From JBOFFI01 sp051657245 (GTDB lineage Bacteria > Pseudomonadota > Alphaproteobacteria > Holosporales > JBOFFI01), in assembly GCA_051657245.1 (NCBI GenBank), contig JBOFKI010000019.1, positions 1 to 8,048 of the forward strand: a DNA stretch of 8,048 nucleotides. The letters run 5' to 3'. Under the pieces are notes generated by a model. It made no database searches. It was not told the DNA's origin and was given only the letters and a program-made list of their open reading frames with translations. A program made the position numbers and the translations under genes. The first letter of the stretch is position 1; the number at the start of each line of letters is the position of its first letter. This document shows positions 5,371 to 8,048 of this stretch, piece after piece.

Positions 5371-6645
5371 ATGTTACCCTCTAAAGATCGCATTTTTGTG
5401 AATCTCTACGGTGAACAGCCATCGTCTCTTCAAGGGGCTTTGGCCAGGGGAGATTGGGACAATACCAAGGGTATTTTAGCCAGGGGAACCGACGCTATCA
5501 TCAAGGACGTGATAGATTCCGGGCTTCGAGGCCGAGGCGGCGCTGGGTTTCCTACGGGTAAAAAATGGTCGTTCATTCCCAAGCTTGATAGCAAACGCCC
5601 CCATTATCTGGTGGTGAACGCAGATGAAAGCGAACCTGGAACCTGCAAAGATCGAGAAATCATCCGCCATGAGCCCCAAAAATTAATTGAAGGAAGCTTG
5701 ATTGCTGGCTTTGCCATTGGCGCAAAGCAGGGATACATCTATATCCGTGGTGAATTTATCAACGAAGCCCTTCGCTTGGAAGCTGCCATCGAAGAAGCCT
5801 ATGAAGCTGGGCTCTTGGGTAAAAATGCTGCAGGGTCTGGTTGGGATTTTGATTTATCTGTCCACCGGGGAGCCGGCGCTTATATTTGTGGAGAAGAAAC
5901 AGCGTTGCTGGAAAGCTTGGAAGGCCGAAAAGGCATGCCGCGCTTAAAGCCCCCCTTCCCTGCTGTGATCGGGTTGTATGGTTGCCCTACTATTATCAAC
6001 AATGTGGAAACCATTGCGGTCGTACCTACCATTTTGCGCCGGGGACCAGGGTGGTTTGCAAGCATCGGAAGGCCTAACAACACAGGCACCAAGATTTATT
6101 CCATTTCAGGCCATGTTAACAAACCTTGCAACGTGGAAGATGCCATGAGCATCCCCTTGAAAGAGCTTTTAGAAAAGCACGCAGGCGGTGTGCGCGGCGG
6201 CTGGGACAATTTGCTGGCGGTGATCCCTGGAGGGTCTTCTGTACCTCTCATTCCCAAAACGGTGTGTGACACGGTTTTGATGGACTATGACAGCCTCCTT
6301 GAAGCCAAAACAGGTCTTGGCACCGCAGCCGTTATTGTGATGGATAAAAGCACAGATATTGTCGAGGCGATTGCCCGCCTATCTAAATTTTACATGCATG
6401 AGAGCTGTGGCCAATGTTCCCCCTGTCGCGAGGGAACAGGATGGATGTGGCGGATGTTGCTGCGCCTTGGAAAAGGCGAGGCAGTTTCTGAAGATATCGA
6501 TTTGCTGGAAGAGGTGAGCCGACAAATTGAAGGACACACCATTTGCGCTTTAGGAGATGCTGCCGCCTGGCCTGTTCAAGGTTTAATCCGCCATTTTCGG
6601 CCAGAACTAGAACGTCGAATCAAGCGGCACGTGGGGGTTGCTTAA
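5371..6645 (+). CDS. nuoF: NADH-quinone oxidoreductase subunit F (NADH/FMN site, cluster N3)
   Basis: The 51-kDa-type subunit where NADH binds and reduces FMN, with electrons leaving through [4Fe-4S] cluster N3. The 424 residues are of family length. Visible motifs in order are: the glycine-rich loop GLRGRGGAGFPTGKKW (51-66); NADESEPGTCKDR (83-95); HRGAGAYICGEETALLES (165-182); and the N3 ligands C346, C349 and C352 in ESCGQCSPCREGTGW, with C392 in HTICALGDAAAWP. The SLBB-like region lies between about 240 and 330. The start ATG has AAGGAG at 5357-5362, 8 nt upstream, inside the last codons of nuoE; the genes are 3 nt apart. The sequence looks intact and functional. Confidence 0.98.
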   Translation: MLPSKDRIFVNLYGEQPSSLQGALARGDWDNTKGILARGTDAIIKDVIDSGLRGRGGAGFPTGKKWSFIPKLDSKRPHYLVVNADESEPGTCKDREIIRHEPQKLIEGSLIAGFAIGAKQGYIYIRGEFINEALRLEAAIEEAYEAGLLGKNAAGSGWDFDLSVHRGAGAYICGEETALLESLEGRKGMPRLKPPFPAVIGLYGCPTIINNVETIAVVPTILRRGPGWFASIGRPNNTGTKIYSISGHVNKPCNVEDAMSIPLKELLEKHAGGVRGGWDNLLAVIPGGSSVPLIPKTVCDTVLMDYDSLLEAKTGLGTAAVIVMDKSTDIVEAIARLSKFYMHESCGQCSPCREGTGWMWRMLLRLGKGEAVSEDIDLLEEVSRQIEGHTICALGDAAAWPVQGLIRHFRPELERRIKRHVGVA

Positions 6646-6684
6646 GATGCATCACAGCCCAAGCAACAGGTTTAAAAAGGAAGT

Positions 6685-6693
6685 GAGGAAGGA
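6685..6693 (+). promoter_or_regulatory. Ribosome binding site fixing the nuoG start
   Basis: GAGGAAGGA lies just before the ATG at 6696 and is the strongest Shine-Dalgarno in the 50-base nuoF-nuoG gap. It decides in favour of this ATG, which gives the standard NuoG N-terminus, over the ATG at 6647, which opens only an 18-codon frame. Confidence 0.8.
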
Positions 6694-6695
6694 CC

Positions 6696-8048
6696 ATGCC
6701 TAAGCTTACGATTGATGGCTATGGGGTTGAGGTTCCAGAAGGATCCACCATTTTGCAAGCAGCTGAGCAGCTGAGCATTGAAATTCCCATCTTCTGTTAT
6801 CACAGCCGCCTTTCCATTGCGGGAAATTGCCGGATGTGTCTGGTGGAAGTTGAAAAAACGTCCAAGCCTGTTGCCAGTTGCGCGATGCCGGTGAGTGAAG
6901 GCATGGTGGTGCATACCCAAAGCCCCATGGTTGAAAAAGCTCGCAAAGGCGCGCTGGAGTTTTTGCTGATCAACCACCCCTTGGATTGCCCTATTTGCGA
7001 CCAGGGAGGTGAGTGTGACCTTCAAGACATCACCGTTTCTTACGGAAAAGACCGCAGTCGCTTTGGCTTTTATAAACGCGCCGTCCCGGATAAAAATTTA
7101 GGTCCCCTCGTTAAAACCTCGATGAACCGTTGCATTCACTGCACCCGCTGTGTACGGTTTTCCACCGAAGTAGCAGGCATTTCGGAAATGGGAGCCATCT
7201 ATCGCGGTGAACACACGGAAATCACCAGTTATCTGGAACGTTCCCTCTCTTCAGAGCTGTCAGGCAACGTGATTGATTTGTGCCCTGTTGGAGCCCTCAC
7301 CTCCAAACCCTACGCGTTTAAAGGGCGCTCTTGGGAGCTTACCAAAACAGAGTCCATCGATGTGATGGATGCAGTAGGCAGCAACATTAGGATTGACACC
7401 CGCGGGCGAGAAGTGATGCGTATCCTGCCACGGGTTCATGAAGCCATTAACGAGGAGTGGATCTCAGACAAAACGCGCTTTGCTTGCGATGGCCTGAAAT
7501 ATCAACGCCTCGACAAACCTTATATCCGGGATAAAAGCGGCTATCTGAAACCCTGCCACTGGGATGAGGCGTTTCAAGTGATTGCTTCCAAGCTCAAGCG
7601 ACTTTCTGGCAATAAGGTCGCTGGTATTGTGGGAGATTTGGTCGACGCTGAGGCTATGGTTGTCTTTAAAGACCTGATGACAGGACTTGGAACACCCCAC
7701 GTGGACTGCAGGCAAGATGGCGCGCAATTTTTGGCTGAGCCCAGGTGCAGCTATCTGTTTAATACGACGATTCAGGGGCTGGATCAGGCGGATTTCTTCC
7801 TTCTGGTGGGTACGAATCCACGGGTAGAAGCCCCCGTGCTGAATGCCCGTATCCGTAAAAATTATGTTGCAAAAGGAACCCACGTTGGGGTGATCGGGAT
7901 GGAAACCCTCCTCACCTACCCTGCTACTTATTATGGAAACACACCGCAACTTCTGGAAAGCCTTGCAGCCGGTAAAGCAAGCCCCCTTAAGAAAGCTTTA
8001 GAGCAAGCGAAACATCCCGTGATGATTCTGGGAGCAGCCGCTTTTCAA
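6696..8048 (+). CDS. nuoG: NADH-quinone oxidoreductase subunit G, 3' end beyond window
   Basis: The 75-kDa-type subunit of the NADH arm, carrying electrons from N3 towards N2. The first 451 codons are present and open to the window edge; family members are usually near 690 residues, so about a third is missing. Ligands seen are: N1b [2Fe-2S] C34, C45, C48 and C62; N5 H94, C98, C101 and C107 (HPLDCPICDQGGECDLQD); and N4 C146, C149 and C152 (RCIHCTRC) with C196 (DLCPVGAL). From about 216 onward (WELTKTESIDVMDAVG) comes the molybdopterin-oxidoreductase-like domain. It lacks the CxxCxxxC set that binds N7 in Thermus and E. coli, as is usual in mitochondria and alphaproteobacteria. The gene follows nuoF after 50 nt. 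Confidence 0.97.
   Translation, partial: MPKLTIDGYGVEVPEGSTILQAAEQLSIEIPIFCYHSRLSIAGNCRMCLVEVEKTSKPVASCAMPVSEGMVVHTQSPMVEKARKGALEFLLINHPLDCPICDQGGECDLQDITVSYGKDRSRFGFYKRAVPDKNLGPLVKTSMNRCIHCTRCVRFSTEVAGISEMGAIYRGEHTEITSYLERSLSSELSGNVIDLCPVGALTSKPYAFKGRSWELTKTESIDVMDAVGSNIRIDTRGREVMRILPRVHEAINEEWISDKTRFACDGLKYQRLDKPYIRDKSGYLKPCHWDEAFQVIASKLKRLSGNKVAGIVGDLVDAEAMVVFKDLMTGLGTPHVDCRQDGAQFLAEPRCSYLFNTTIQGLDQADFFLLVGTNPRVEAPVLNARIRKNYVAKGTHVGVIGMETLLTYPATYYGNTPQLLESLAAGKASPLKKALEQAKHPVMILGAAAFQ

Noticed and set aside
6647..6703. 18-codon frame in the nuoF-nuoG gap
   Set aside because: It overlaps the nuoG start, has no ribosome site of its own and a basic, low-information peptide; the strong Shine-Dalgarno at 6685-6693 belongs to nuoG.
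7464..7949. Leftward 161-codon frame opposite nuoG
   Set aside because: It lies wholly within the nuoG coding frame, which carries clear NuoG homology; a shadow frame.

Overview
The window is a chromosomal segment from an alphaproteobacterium. Three things point there: a MucR/Ros-type regulator; an NADH dehydrogenase (complex I, nuo) operon in the order A-B-C-D-E-F-G with nuoC and nuoD separate rather than fused as in E. coli; and Nuo protein sequences of the alphaproteobacterial/mitochondrial kind, for example a NuoG without the extra N7 cysteine set. The spacers are very AT-rich, the coding DNA has moderate GC, and there is a repeat-bearing, apparently decayed stretch. That would fit a host-associated lineage such as Holosporales or a relative, but this placement is inference.

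Layout. Positions 1-713 hold no gene that can be assigned. They contain a REP-like palindrome (332-358), a partial inverted copy (413-429), and leftward reading stretches that may be remnants of a lost gene. Positions 714-1193 (minus strand) encode a MucR-family regulator whose zinc site is degenerate. Positions 1194-1432 are an extremely AT-rich spacer with small hairpins, carrying the probable mucR promoter (leftward) and a probable tRNA promoter (rightward). A complete tRNA-Asp (GTC) lies at 1433-1509. From 1684 to the right edge the plus strand is one nuo operon: nuoA, nuoB, a possible 31-codon small ORF, nuoC, nuoD, nuoE, nuoF and the first 451 codons of nuoG, which runs off the window.

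How the genes work together. NuoE, NuoF and NuoG form the NADH-oxidising arm: FMN plus clusters N1a, N3, N1b, N4 and N5. NuoB, NuoC and NuoD form the connecting arm that carries electrons through N2 to the quinone. NuoA is the membrane subunit beside the quinone channel. Every cofactor ligand I looked for in these subunits is present, so the complex looks functional. The remaining genes (nuoH to nuoN) would be expected to the right of the window. Tight spacing (3-nt gaps C/D and E/F, a 4-nt overlap D/E) indicates co-transcription and translational coupling.

I do not see a novel multi-gene system here. The points most worth a second look are the small ORF in the nuoB-nuoC gap, the zinc-ligand-poor MucR beside a strongly AT-rich tract, and the REP-interrupted remnant at the left end.
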